Assembly (NCBI GenBank): GCA_022885665.1 | Contig: JAGQDJ010000202.1 | Coordinates: 2,063,910-2,127,909 of the forward strand | Length of the DNA: 64,000 nt | Reading direction: 5' to 3' | Origin: Triops longicaudatus | Lineage: Eukaryota; Arthropoda; Branchiopoda; Notostraca; Triopsidae | In this document: piece by piece, positions 53,001-64,000 of the stretch | How the letters are laid out: each line of letters begins with the position of its first letter | Numbering within the stretch: the stretch's first letter is position 1 | The notes under the pieces: generated by a model | Database searches by the model: none | What the model saw: only the letters and a program-made list of their open reading frames with translations | Told to the model about the DNA's origin: nothing | Made by a program: the position numbers and the translations under genes

Positions 53001-56000
53001 GATGACGTATTTTTACACCAGTTAAGGAACCGTTACCCATTAGTAGCCTTTAGATGGCACAGTTGCGACTTAAAACGGACCAAGAACCCATTTAGTAGCC
53101 TGACCATGGCGGAAGATACGCCATTCAGGTCCAAACGTGACGAAAGTTTTTTGCAAGATTTGTGTTCTTAAACAGTCTGTCAACTGCCACACTAATGCAA
53201 TACTGATTCCGACATCGAAGCTGTCATACAAGCATTTTTAAACAAAACTTCAGGCAAGTATCGCTCGTTATACATCTTAAAATATACAGAAGAACGTTAG
53301 TGTTAAGTATATTTTATATCTAAAAATTCTGCCGATGCCCCAGCCTAAGCCGTCCGACATGTGAGTAATCTTATTACAGACGAAAGAAGGACATTAAGAG
53401 CCAATTTCTCCTCATAGCACTTTTTGACTTCTCGTTGACAAGTGAAAAACTTGAGAATTCCCTTGGTAAACCTCCCACAGTAAGCTTTTGATAAGACGAT
53501 GTTCGGGAAAGAGCCTTTTGGTATTATTAGATATATTTTATCCGGCGCAGACCTTAAGTTCAGATTGTTTTAGTAGTCCCTGCTATGTAAACGGACTTTA
53601 AGGTTGCCATATTTGGGATCTGTACTATACCAATGAAAATAAGAGATAAGGAAAGTCTCCTACAGCCTGTAGTCCGTGCGTGGGAGATACAAAGCAAACA
53701 AAGCCCACTGCTACGTCACAAACCTGCCTATTAGGGCTGTTCGGCCCTTTAATAAAACATCCCTTCATGTTTATGGTACCAAGTCGCTACCAGTGCCGCA
53801 GCAAACGTGCCTAGTAAGTTCTGAAGTTTGTATGATTATAAATCACTCACTTTGGGAGCAGTTGGTACAGTAGTTCCTCACACCGTCGTTTTTCCTCCAA
53901 ATAATCCGCTGTTCGCTCTTCCACTAACGCCTCCAGGTTATTGGCATACTGTTCCATTCGCGACAGTAGATTGTCTAGAATATTTCCACTTTCGTTGTCC
54001 CTGTAAACAAAAGCCACAATTTTCATTTTAGCCCGTAGGATACGGTTTTCTTTCGTTTTGTCTACTTGTTCAAACGTCGAATGATTCCTTTCAGGCTCTG
54101 GAAATCAGGCCGCTCCATCGGATCTTCCGCCCAGCATTTTTTCATCATTAGTATGACTTCTTCCTCACCCATGTCTTCATCCATCGAAGGGCGGAAAGGA
54201 GTTTTCCCACTGTTTTTCACATTTTCCACGATTTCTGTTTCGCAAACGAGAAAAAAAGGCATTACTTACAAGAAGCACGTAGTGCAATAAATCTTTTACG
54301 ACACATGTTTTAGCAAGTCAACACATTTTAAGCGTTTAACTAAGTCTACCTGCGTCACTAAGAAAAGACAAAATATAAATATGTAATTGTTCTCCGAGCT
54401 TCCAAACCCATGACTGGTCGAAGCTAGCTGGGTAATAACAATTACAAGTGGGACTAGACGGAAAGAAAATGTAAATACTGCCTGGGGATATGGGCGACCT
54501 CATGGGTGACAAACGATGGTTTTCCGCTATGGGCTTGCAGTACGAACACTCGATATTGCAAAATTTCCGTCTAGTCAAATCTGACGCGCCGGGACTCACT
54601 GAACTCGGTTTTAAACTCGCTTCAAAGTAATGCGGCGGATTGAAACGTTCGATCTCTGACTTCCGCACCGGAACTGCATTCTGCGCCATGACTTCGAACC
54701 CACTCCCAAAGAACTGCTGCACTGTGAAGTTATTGCAAACCTTGTTTCGATTTCTGTTAACCGTGCAAGGCAAAAAGTCCCTACGTCTCACGGTTGAGAT
54801 GCAGAGGCAACTGGAAGGCGCTTTGTGGTTTCCTAATCCGAAAAGTCGGGGTAGCTCAACACTCGCTTGCGTCTTGTTCTGACTGACGCGGCTTTGTCCT
54901 CGCTTTTTGTTCGGCTGCTGCCGAGTTCGCCTTTTGAAGCCGAAACGTCTTTGCCCTCCCTGCGCGTTGAAAAGTAATTGCCGAGTTTCAACAAGGTACT
55001 TGAATTTTACTTTCTGTCATACGCATTAAAAAAGATCTTTTATGAGGTACGCCGAGCTATCTTGACCTTGAATGGCGTTGGCCAACAAAAGATCGATATG
55101 GCATGCTCGTGTAACCTTCCATCGATTGGTGTCTTTCTCAACTCTTCGCAAGAAGATTCCTTTCTTGTCACAGAGTCTGCCAAGCGTCCAAAGGGCTTGA
55201 AAGCTCTACCTTTACAAAAGTTTCAAAACACGGGGCGATATGACTGAAGGAGCGGCATACATTTCAATTGGAAAGAAAAAATAACTAAAACAGGAATGTA
55301 AGAGAATAACATTAAAAACAAAATAATGAACAATACCAAACATGGAAAAATAACAAAAAAGATACGTGTAAAATGAGACGGCAAAAATAGGAATGAAAAA
55401 GGGGAAATAAAAATGAATAAAACAGTATAGACTTTCTTGGCTGCACACCGTGTCCAGTTGCAGTTACGAGCTCGTCAGTAATGAATCACGACAGTGAGAT
55501 GGTTTGCATAATAAGCTTACCGTGTGGACTTAGGTTGAGGTGAGACAAGTAAAAAGGACCTTGTCGCATCAGAATTTCGTGGACTATGATGGCAAAGGAG
55601 TAAATATCACCTTTCGGTGTCCCTTCGGCTGGCATTTTGTCCATTCTTAACAATTCGGGCGCGGTCCATAATTTTCCTAGCGTGATTCAAGCCACAAAAC
55701 CACGGGCAATTGTTGGTTACTGGTTTCTGCAGTCTTCATTATTAAAATAAATTCCTTACGTTTCCAGAAAGCGTAGGAATCCTCGTTGTCATTTTCGTCA
55801 TAGCCACGGAGCGAGTGGAGGCCAAAGTCGGTCACTTTGAGGACAAAGCGACTATCTACCACACAATTGGACGATTTCAGGTTGCCGTGAGAACGAACCT
55901 CGCTGCCGTGCAGATAACTCATGGCCTAAGTACATTCATAATGTGACAGAAACATAAAAGGAAACCGAAAGGTGTCAATTTAAACCATGAAGGAACTGTC

Positions 56001-59000
56001 ACCAACATAGTAATAATATTCACGACAAAAAAAAGTTGGAAGCCAAATGCAGAACGGGCACGAACTGCAATCCGACTCCGTGTAAAAACGTGTACCATAA
56101 AACCTCGGGTTGCGTTAACCCGATTTAACGATTGTCATAAAGAAGGGAATGAATAGCGCAACTTTTAGCGCTTCTAGTCAATAATGTTACACTTGGACTT
56201 CCGAAAATGTATTTATAGCAGGACCTAAGCCAACAATGAACACCTGCTCCATGCAATGATTCTTCTAAAATGGAAAACTTCATAATTTCCAAGACAACAA
56301 GGATATAAAATTATTGCGTGACCACAAGTACAGTAGAACTCGTTATAACGAACCCTTTTCTAACCTCGTGTCCATTATAGTTTAAGGTACTACGTATCGC
56401 AAATATACATAAACATCCTGGTATAACGAACTTCGAAAAAAACGGACAGTTCTATTCTTCTATTCGCAGGAGGATCGTTATAAGGAGATTCTTCTATAAA
56501 AAAATAACAAAATTGAAATAAATGTAAGCAAAATCTCGTTATGACGAACCTTTTCTAAAAAAGTATACGTCGCGTTTGACGAACTGTAAGGTTCCAAGTT
56601 ATACAAATGTACAACAAGTGTCTAATATAATGAATATCGGATATACTGAACGGCTTTTCTGTTCTCAATAGGTTCGTTATATTCTGCTGTGGTAGAGTCT
56701 CACTATTACGAACTTTACTACAGCAGGATTTTGTTATGACGAACCTGTTTTATATAAAGGACTCTCGGTTATAGTAGACGGGTTAGAAGGTACCAAATTA
56801 GCAAATACAGAAAAAAATCCGGTACAACAAAACCAATTTTTTTTGCTTGCAAGAGGCTCGTCATAACGAGTCTAATGTCTATAATGATTGTAATTTATAC
56901 TGGAAGAATTGCTAAGCCCATGGTTTTGTAAGTTTTCAGAAACAGCGCCTGAAATAACAAACTTCGGGTGTACCGAGGAGTTATTCTGTTTCCCCAAAGA
57001 GATATAGCATAACTTTACTATAATCCAGTAAATGAATTAAACGTAAAAATTTAAAGAATGAAATGTATATATTACAAAGAAAAAAAGTAAAGCTTACAGA
57101 AATGGAAAATTAAGTTTTAAAATACAAAGAATTAATGAAGCAAGAATACAGGAAAACTACAATAGCCATACGTCTCCCTTGGTTTTGGCGATCTTAGTTT
57201 TTCCGTGTCGCTTCAATATGTACTCCTTTACTCGTTTTTGACTGAGAAAACCGTGGAAAAACAGTAAAATAACCCGAGGATGGCAATAGCTGTAAGAACA
57301 GGTCGGGTAATGCTGACGTGCTCTTAGGAATCCGTCTCCTATTACGTGCTTTTTACTTATGCGAACGTTTTTCTCTGTCAATCACGTAAACATGGAGACG
57401 CCTTCGTGTTAATGTCTTGGAATAGAGCAAAATTGCACGTTGCTGACGCCGTAATGTTACTATGCCGTGTTATATGATACTGTGCTTAAGGTCTTTAACG
57501 AAAGATGCTTATTACAATCTTGGATTTCTTTCTCCCGCAAGGAAGAAGCTTCTCGAAACGGGATCTCATTGCATTGTTTGATTTTTTTTAGCAAAAAAAA
57601 AAAATTAATAAATAAAATAAATAAGTATCTTACTTTCACTATGTCGTGCATGAGACTGTACCGAAACATCCAATCCAATTTTATCTGTTCGTTTTCCAAG
57701 ATATCTTGCAAACTGCCTCTCGGACAGTATTCCGTAAGTAGACAGCAGTGCGAGGGCTCAAGACAGGCTCCAATAAAACGTACCAAATGGTCATGGGACA
57801 AGTCCTTCATCTACACGAAAAAGTACAGTAAGGTCTTCCGCTATACAAATCAAGAAAAAGACAAAAACTCTCTTTATTACTCTTTTGAGCTCCAGTAAGA
57901 GAGGCCGTTGGGGATCTATTTTCACTCGCGGAATCGCCTTGATAGCCACGACAGCTCCCTAAATGTCGAAATGCATTAGTATGCCCATGTACGGAGGGGT
58001 CACTGTGAACATATTTTTACTTTATAAAAGCCAGTTTGTATAAATAGCTGTTTGTTCCCTTGGGCGCCTAAACTGTCGGTGGAGTAGGTACTCTGTAATT
58101 AAAACATGCTCATTAGCTCGCAAAGAGAGATTTTCTTCAAATAAGCAAAGTCGTCGGTACGTACCACGAGGCTGTTGCGGCCAATAGACAGACGGCTGCC
58201 GAGTTTGTTGCGGCCCTTATCCTCACTAGCGAGCACTATGTCTTGCCAGTTCACTTTCCACGTCATTGATGCTATTTCGGCTTCGACTTTATAGTGCCTA
58301 ATGAAAGAGAAAGAAGTTTGAAGCGTTTAACTTTAAATGGAGCCATCTTAGCGTGATAATTACCGGTAAATCAGTGCTGATGTGATGAGCAATACAACCA
58401 CAACGGAACTCAAGATTATCGTGACTATGGCATATTCTGGTAGACCTATTTCGTTTTCCCCGCAAAAAAAAGATAATTAATAAAGAAGTGACTAACGAAA
58501 TTATATAATAATCAAAACGCAATATTAAAAATGGCATTCAACAAATAAATCAATGTTAAAACAATTTTTCCTTTATACTTGTATCAGGGCATTTAGAATT
58601 GTCGAAGCCACAGGTGGGCGTGTCGGGCGGCGGTTCCGTCCTACCTCCTGACCAGTGAATAGTTTTGTTCGGCACGTCTATGAATTTCTTGGATACTCCG
58701 TAGTAGTTTGCTACAACCTAAGAAAGTTTGAGCTTTATTTTTATTTATTTTTTTATTTTTTTTTTAAAGAAGGAAGAAAAATATGACTTGAAAAATGCCG
58801 GTCTCAGGGTCCATATCGAGTAACGAGTAATCTGCATTGCGATCTCCATTACCGTCCATGCTAACATTGCCACTGATGCCTAAATCAAACAATGAAAGTA
58901 AGCCGGCACTTTCATTGCATAAGACAAATAGTACCTTCGAAAGTACGGTTCCACATCCTCATGGTGATATCAGTGCCGTTGGTAATGGAGCCGCCGTTCT

Positions 59001-62000
59001 CTAGAGTTTCATTGAGTGCTATGGCATAGAGTAGGACAGCTTCATGGAAAGCCGAGACAAAGGTATTGACCGGTTCTTCGACGTAGGTGTAGTTGTAGTC
59101 CTCGTAAGCAATACGTTTGACTTCAGCCGAAAAGTTGGCATATTCCGGGGTGTCGGGAACCCGAGCTGTTACACTCAGTAAAGCTTCGTACGCAGCTCGG
59201 GCTTGAGCGTTCCTTTCGTCCGTGTCAGAAGCATTGTACCATGGCTTCAAAGTTTCGTTGTTGCTAATGAACAAGAGAACGGCCTGATTAGTTCATTCGT
59301 CTTATGTGGCGACAGAACATGCTGTAGTCAGGCTTAAGTATACAGGTCTATCTCCGTTACAGTAATAGCTGGTTCAAAAGATTTAAATGGTATTTGCGCG
59401 CGAGCTTCTTTTCGTCGCTAGCGAGTTTTGAAAAGAAGAGCTATCTGATGTCAACAAAGTCCCATGGAGCGCAAGGTTGCCAAGTTACGGTGCGTTTAGT
59501 ATATCACATTTCGAAAATGGTCGAACATGTTTGTTGGATTTTGCTGCGTATTTCTGCAATATTCAAGAGGTCAGCCATTTTACCCTTGAAATTCAGTGAT
59601 CACTAATCCCATAACTGTATATAACTCAAGAATATATATATATTTTTTATTGACTGACCACGTAGGCTTTCGCCTATAACAGTTTACCGCAATAGGCGAA
59701 AGCCTACGCGGTCAGTAAAAAAAAAAAGAATAATTATATACGAAGGCACATGCATTTGTTATACAAAGCTAGGCACATGATAGTGCGCTTTGTTCGGAAA
59801 AGAAGAGCAAAAGAGCAAACGTCAGAACGGATGGAAATAACTCAGTTTCCACGACAAATCCCATCATTCATATGTGCTTAGGATAGATATTGAATATTTT
59901 ATGTGAGGAACACCCGTAAGAAAACCAGTCTGGCAAGGAAAAGCTGCAACGTTTGGTAAATTTGTCCATTTGGTTCTATTGGTAAATTTATTTCTTGTGT
60001 CTCGCAACAGCATAACCGAAGCCTTGAAGGGAAAAAATGCCTTGTGGGCTAAAAGCAAACTGTCACGAATGAGCGGAAACTTCTGCGGATCGAAGTGTTC
60101 TGCAGATTAAAGTGAACAGTGTCATCAGACGTCTGTGGTGTGCCTGATTACGGAATATTAAACGAAACTGCCTCGACAAAACAAACTTTGATTTTAGCTT
60201 TCTTGAAAAGCAAACCCCCTTTTACGAAGCAATCTATAGAATATTTATAAGCAACCTATAATCTTAAAAAAACTATACAGGGCAGACCTATGGTCTTAAC
60301 TTACTTATTAACCCCTTTTCATTTGCTCAGACAAGCCCATGTTTCACGGAGTCAACCACTGTCGTGAAATTTACACAGAGAATTACAGAAAAGTGTCCGC
60401 AAAAAAATTTAAACATTTTTTATGCTTTTTTACGTTAATTTGTATTAACAACAGCCATTTTTTAAAACATGTGTTTGCAAGATGTGCATTTGGCAATTTT
60501 CAGTAAATTTGTGAGCCGGCACGATTTTTTACATTTCATAAAGAATTTCGTCAGTGACCTAAACAGGTTGAAAAAAAAACTCCTATTTTTCCCCTTAATT
60601 ATGCTAAACAGGTTGACACTATGTGTTCTACTTTTTCCTAAAATACAGAAGTTTCAAAAGGGGGCTTAGAATTTAGCAAGCAATTTGTGAATAAAATAAC
60701 GGTTTTACTTTCATTTCTGTTACTCTTTACAGGCAACCATTTAATTTCAGTAAATTTCTGTGAAATGCACCAAAAAATATCCGCGATAATAATTTGCCTT
60801 TTGTTTCGCGTAGAGGGAAATGCATGCAGGGTGGAATTAAGTACACTGTAGGGAGGCTGTATAAATTACATCTTCTATTTTATTGAAAGGTGGAATATAC
60901 TAGGCAATGATTATTAAAAAGATAGTACCATAAAACAGAAAAAATGAGATTTTCTATCTTGCTGCAGGTTTTCATATTACAGAACGTGGAATACGTAGGC
61001 TACTTTGGTTCACTGGTTAATCATTCTGCCTTATACGCGCAAGCAATCTCTGTTCCCCTTATGTTTACTTCTGTACCTTGTCAACTTACTGCATCGATTA
61101 TCAAACCAACTTTTAGATATACGTAATACTTGTGTGCACTGTACACTACGTAGCGCTGATTGCGTACTGCAAAAGATTAACGAGTATCAGCATTGCTCTT
61201 TACCTTTTGTTTAAAATGCCTCCGTTTGCATTACGTAAAAAACATTCACGAAAAGGAAAAAAAACAAACGAGAAGGTAAACAAACTTTAATTAAGCAAAA
61301 GCTGGTACTTTAAATGAAAAGCCATTAAAAAAATATCCCAACTTCGTCATTTGCCTGCGTGTATTGATAGCTTGAACTCAATAAAGCAAAAACTTTAGAC
61401 TTCAATACGTTACCCTGCAGCAACGGATTTCAACCGTGGTTCACGTACCCTAAGCGGTACGGAAAGACTGTTCCTCTCCTTTCTTTAAATTTTGTGTCTC
61501 ATGATGATTATTTACCTTTTATTTCTTTTTAGGTCTCAAGAGATTTTTGCTAAATTTCCATTTTTGTTCAACATCTTGTGATAATACTCGTTTATATTTC
61601 AATGCCAATGAATTTTGCGTCTGTTGTCAGATACAAGTACGTTAATTGGTTTAGCATTAATTAAGTGGATATGAATACCCCGACTGTTTTAATCCCGTAA
61701 AGTATTTTTCTCTTTAAAAAATAATTTTTCTCTTTCATGTAAAATAATCTATCATTCCTGTGCTACGCAATCCTTTTCACATATAGGGGCATAAAATGAT
61801 CTAAAACCTTATAAACATGATTAAGGTAAACTAATATAAAAGGTTAAAAGGTTATATAAAGGTTAATATAAAATATAAGATTAATGTATACAGCCCATAA
61901 ATTAAGGAGCACATGACTGTACTTCCGGCAAGGGAAGTAATCCAAGCAATAATTCTCGCCTGGGCTCTTCCTTGGAGCTATCTCACATAAATAAAACCGA

Positions 62001-62875
62001 TACACTCTTTACGAATTTTGTCAGCTTCCTGGACAGGGGTAATGTGTTGTGGCTGTTTAAGCTTCTCTGCGTCTTTTGCTTTACTTTCTGTGAACGTGGC
62101 CCATAGAGACATGGCAACCCCACAAGACATTAACGGGAAAGAACGCTGAAGGAAGCCGTAGCAACTTACCTGCTGAAAAGTTCGATATTGAAAAAAACGT
62201 ATTCCCCGCTGTTCACCATGTTGAGCTCCGCGGCTGTCAGCAGAATTTCTCTCACTTTGTGAGGCGAGGCACACAAAACGATGACTGTAGGTATCAGGAA
62301 TATAAAAAAGATCCATTTAATTTAAGAAGAAAAAAAGCTTTAATCACAGAAAAAAGACTCAACTGCGTCTGCTCTAAGAACGAAATATGACAACACGAAG
62401 TTACTATGTAAGGCATGTTAGAAAATCCTTTAAAAGTATGCACCCTTGATTAGTTCTGAGTGGAAGGTTTGAGAGATCTTACTGCGAGCCTTTTGGGCCA
62501 TATCTTGCAGCAGCGGTTTAAAATCGAGTAGGCTGTTGGTCTCATCAAAGCTCTTGTAAGCGGATTGTTGGCCTAATTTGTCATAGACGGCTGCCAAGGT
62601 GAAATGACACACAGAATTGCCTTTGCCGCTCTTGGGATCAAAGTTGTGAAACAACATGCCCACTACCTTCCAGTCGAAGCGTGCTAACGTGGCCGACAAG
62701 ACAGTGCCCACTTGGCTGTACGAGCCCATCATGCGGGTCAACAATGGGTAATGAAGTTTCTTCAGAGAAAAGCCGTCCGCTTGGGCTGCCGCAGTCAACA
62801 CGGGAATGTCCCAGACTTTGGTGTACCGGGCCACAGGTGCGATCACATACTCACACACAGGGCCCAAAAATACGT
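50077..62875 (-). CDS. Receptor guanylate cyclase, natriuretic-peptide-receptor type (5' end not in view)
   Basis: A single-pass receptor that makes cGMP. From 5' to 3' on the minus strand: ligand-binding ANF-receptor domain exons at 62483-62875 (VFLGPVCEYVIAPVARY), 62170-62284 (IIVLCASPHKVREILLTA), 58935-59263 (four NXS/T sites), about 58788-58879 (GISGNVSMDGNGDRNADY) and about 58590-58720; TM helix near 58440-58380 (YAIVTIILSSVVVVVLLITS); kinase-homology domain at 58300-54060, a pseudokinase with HGNLKSSN in place of HRD and VTDFGL; a coiled-coil hinge at 53822-54003 (DNESGNILDNLLSRMEQYAN); and the cyclase domain at 52080-50077 with metal-binding Asp in YFSDIVGFTSLS and in ETIGDAYMVV, then CLFGDTVNTASRMES. 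Introns reach 2.9 kb, far longer than in neighbouring genes. The first exon seen opens in phase 1, so signal peptide and N-terminal ligand-domain exons lie further right. The ligand is unknown. Confidence 0.94.
56328..56885. mobile_element. Cluster of three short TIR elements (pogo-like MITEs) in a guanylate-cyclase intron
   Basis: The core CTCGTTATAACGAAC and variants recur in both orientations. Likely units are about 56331-56498 (left end CAGTAGAACTCGTTATAACG, right end an inverted CCTTATAACGAT), about 56523-56686 (ATCTCGTTATGACGAACC and inverted GGTTCGTTATATT), and about 56690-56882 (GAGTCTCACTATTACGAA and inverted GGCTCGTCATAACGAGTC). None codes for protein. They share TIR design with the element at 27.7 kb and are adjacent rather than clearly nested. 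Boundaries are approximate. Confidence 0.5.
59653..59716. repeat. Near-perfect inverted repeat, 25-bp arms, 14-nt loop
   Basis: Arm 1 (59653-59677, starting ACTGACCACGTAGGC) and arm 2 (59692-59716) are reverse complements with a single mismatch. The loop is 59678-59691. T-rich sequence precedes and an A-run follows, extending potential pairing. It lies in the 2.9-kb guanylate-cyclase intron and is GC-richer than its surroundings. Confidence 0.85.
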
Positions 62876-64000
62876 CTAAAATGAACAAAACATCGGGGAT
62901 GGAAGGATGGTGTACTCCTCACAAGCTCTTTTTTTCTCTCTCACGCGTCCCCATGCTTTCGTTTCATTGATCTCGCTTAATCTAGAATTGAATCCCACCC
63001 TACGCCTCCAGAATTTATTTTTGTAACCTGGGAAGCACGATAGTATGGTTACGAGAATTCAGTAATTAAATGAACAAAAGTGTTTTCGTTGAAGGAGGAT
63101 TTCCTCAACTCGTAACGTGATAAGCTTCTGGAGTTCTCGCAAGCCAGTTCCTTGAGAATGGCACTACACTAAAGGAAGTGGTGTAAATTTCAACTACTAT
63201 TTTTATTATTATTTTTTTTTTCTTTCAAAAAGCGGTCTTAGAAGTGAGATAAAGAGAAAAATCCTCCGCAATGTATATCCAAATATGTTATCTACATTAC
63301 CTGTTTAAAATAACTTTTAAAGTCATCGCAAATTTTATTAGTTGAAATTTTTCCAGTATCTCTTCAGAATTGACATTTTGAAAATGTGGACCAAACTACG
63401 ACTACGAAGACGATATTAATGAATTCTCAAAACGGAATTAAAGAACGGAAACATTCAATTCATGTTTACAACGAAACGTAGATATATAAAGCAATTTTAT
63501 TAGAAAAAAAACACAGCGCAAACAAATACGCCAAACGCTCACTGCACGACATTCTTTGCGGCAGGTTAAAATCCTTCGAGTGCCTGGCGTGTGACGCACT
63601 GGCGCCACTTGTAGTAGCAATGGCACGGGTTAGCGTGTAGCACCACGCTGCCTAGTAGAAATTTACCACATGACTACTTTGTGAAAGTTTGGACTTTTCT
63701 CACAAATACACTTAATGTTCAGTATTATATATATACAATTCTGAGAAATTCTATAATTAAGCTAAGCATGTAACTAAAGAAAGTATCATCAACTTGCGCC
63801 CTTTCTTACAAAAATAGCTAATTGTATACGGTTCTTGAAAAGTCTGGCAGCCGTTAAATTTTTGAGCCAATCGTTCGACGATGCCATTTTTTAGAAAAAA
63901 ATAAAGAAAAGGAAACAATATATAATAAAAATTTTAAAAATAAGTTTTAGCGTTGGTTTGCAATAATTGCACGTCGGAAGCTTGAAATAGTAATATATAT
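62876..64000. other. Right edge, presumed guanylate-cyclase intron or upstream exon region
   Basis: The exon ending the visible cyclase begins after CATTTTAG at 62876, so this stretch begins with an intron of that gene. I searched the minus strand for the N-terminal ANF-receptor sequence and did not recognise it. The frame at 63438-63626 does not resemble the family. The missing 5' exons probably lie beyond 64000. Confidence 0.5.

Noticed and set aside
57157..57381. Possible transposase remnant near the TIR element cluster
   Set aside because: The 74-residue basic translation has no DDE or helix-turn-helix signature that I can recognise.
63438..63626. Possible upstream ligand-domain exon of the guanylate cyclase
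   Set aside because: It has an acceptor-like TTTCTACTAG, but the translation does not resemble the natriuretic-receptor N-terminal domain in any frame.

Overview
This is a compact animal nuclear locus. Evidence: GT-AG introns, mostly about 40-100 nt, interrupt nearly every gene; the standard genetic code fits; and several families are animal-specific (srGAP, DEG/ENaC channel, natriuretic-peptide-type receptor guanylate cyclase, BRM with QLQ-HSA-BRK-SNF2-bromodomain). About eleven protein-coding genes lie in 64 kb. The sulfotransferase, DEG/ENaC channel and SLC17 carrier look like invertebrate, probably panarthropod, proteins. This is a judgement from reading the proteins; the species cannot be fixed from the window.

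Layout. 0.9-3.0 kb: SLC17-family anion transporter (minus). 4.0-9.2 kb: cytoplasmic isoleucyl-tRNA synthetase (minus). 9.4-9.8 kb: BRK1/HSPC300, the small WAVE-complex subunit (minus). 10.6-11.8 kb: secreted trypsin-like protease (minus). 12.3-13.1 kb: OTU1/YOD1-type deubiquitinase (minus). 15.5-22.8 kb: Brahma/SMARCA2-4 chromatin remodeller (minus). 25.8-34.6 kb: srGAP, F-BAR + RhoGAP + SH3 (plus). 35.8-38.2 kb: DEG/ENaC channel (minus). 39.9-42.4 kb: xylulokinase (plus). 44.8-46.1 kb: cytosolic sulfotransferase (plus). 47.9-49.7 kb: cysteine dioxygenase (plus). 50.1 kb to the right edge: receptor guanylate cyclase (minus), whose 5' exons are not all in view.

The genes are independently transcribed and mostly housekeeping or conserved signalling genes. 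BRK1 and srGAP both act on Rac/WAVE actin remodelling, and cysteine dioxygenase sits beside a PAPS-using sulfotransferase, but I see no shared regulation and treat these pairings as possibly coincidental. Repeats are sparse: one short TIR element inside srGAP intron 1, a cluster of three related elements inside a guanylate-cyclase intron, a 25-bp-arm hairpin in another cyclase intron, and a poly(A) tract holding the only N.

I did not find an undescribed multi-gene system. The most checkable novelties are at gene-structure level: a 45-nt frame-preserving exon candidate in srGAP, a 38-nt intron in the sulfotransferase, a 39-nt exon in the DEG/ENaC gene, and an OTU1 model lacking its usual N-terminal UBX-like domain.
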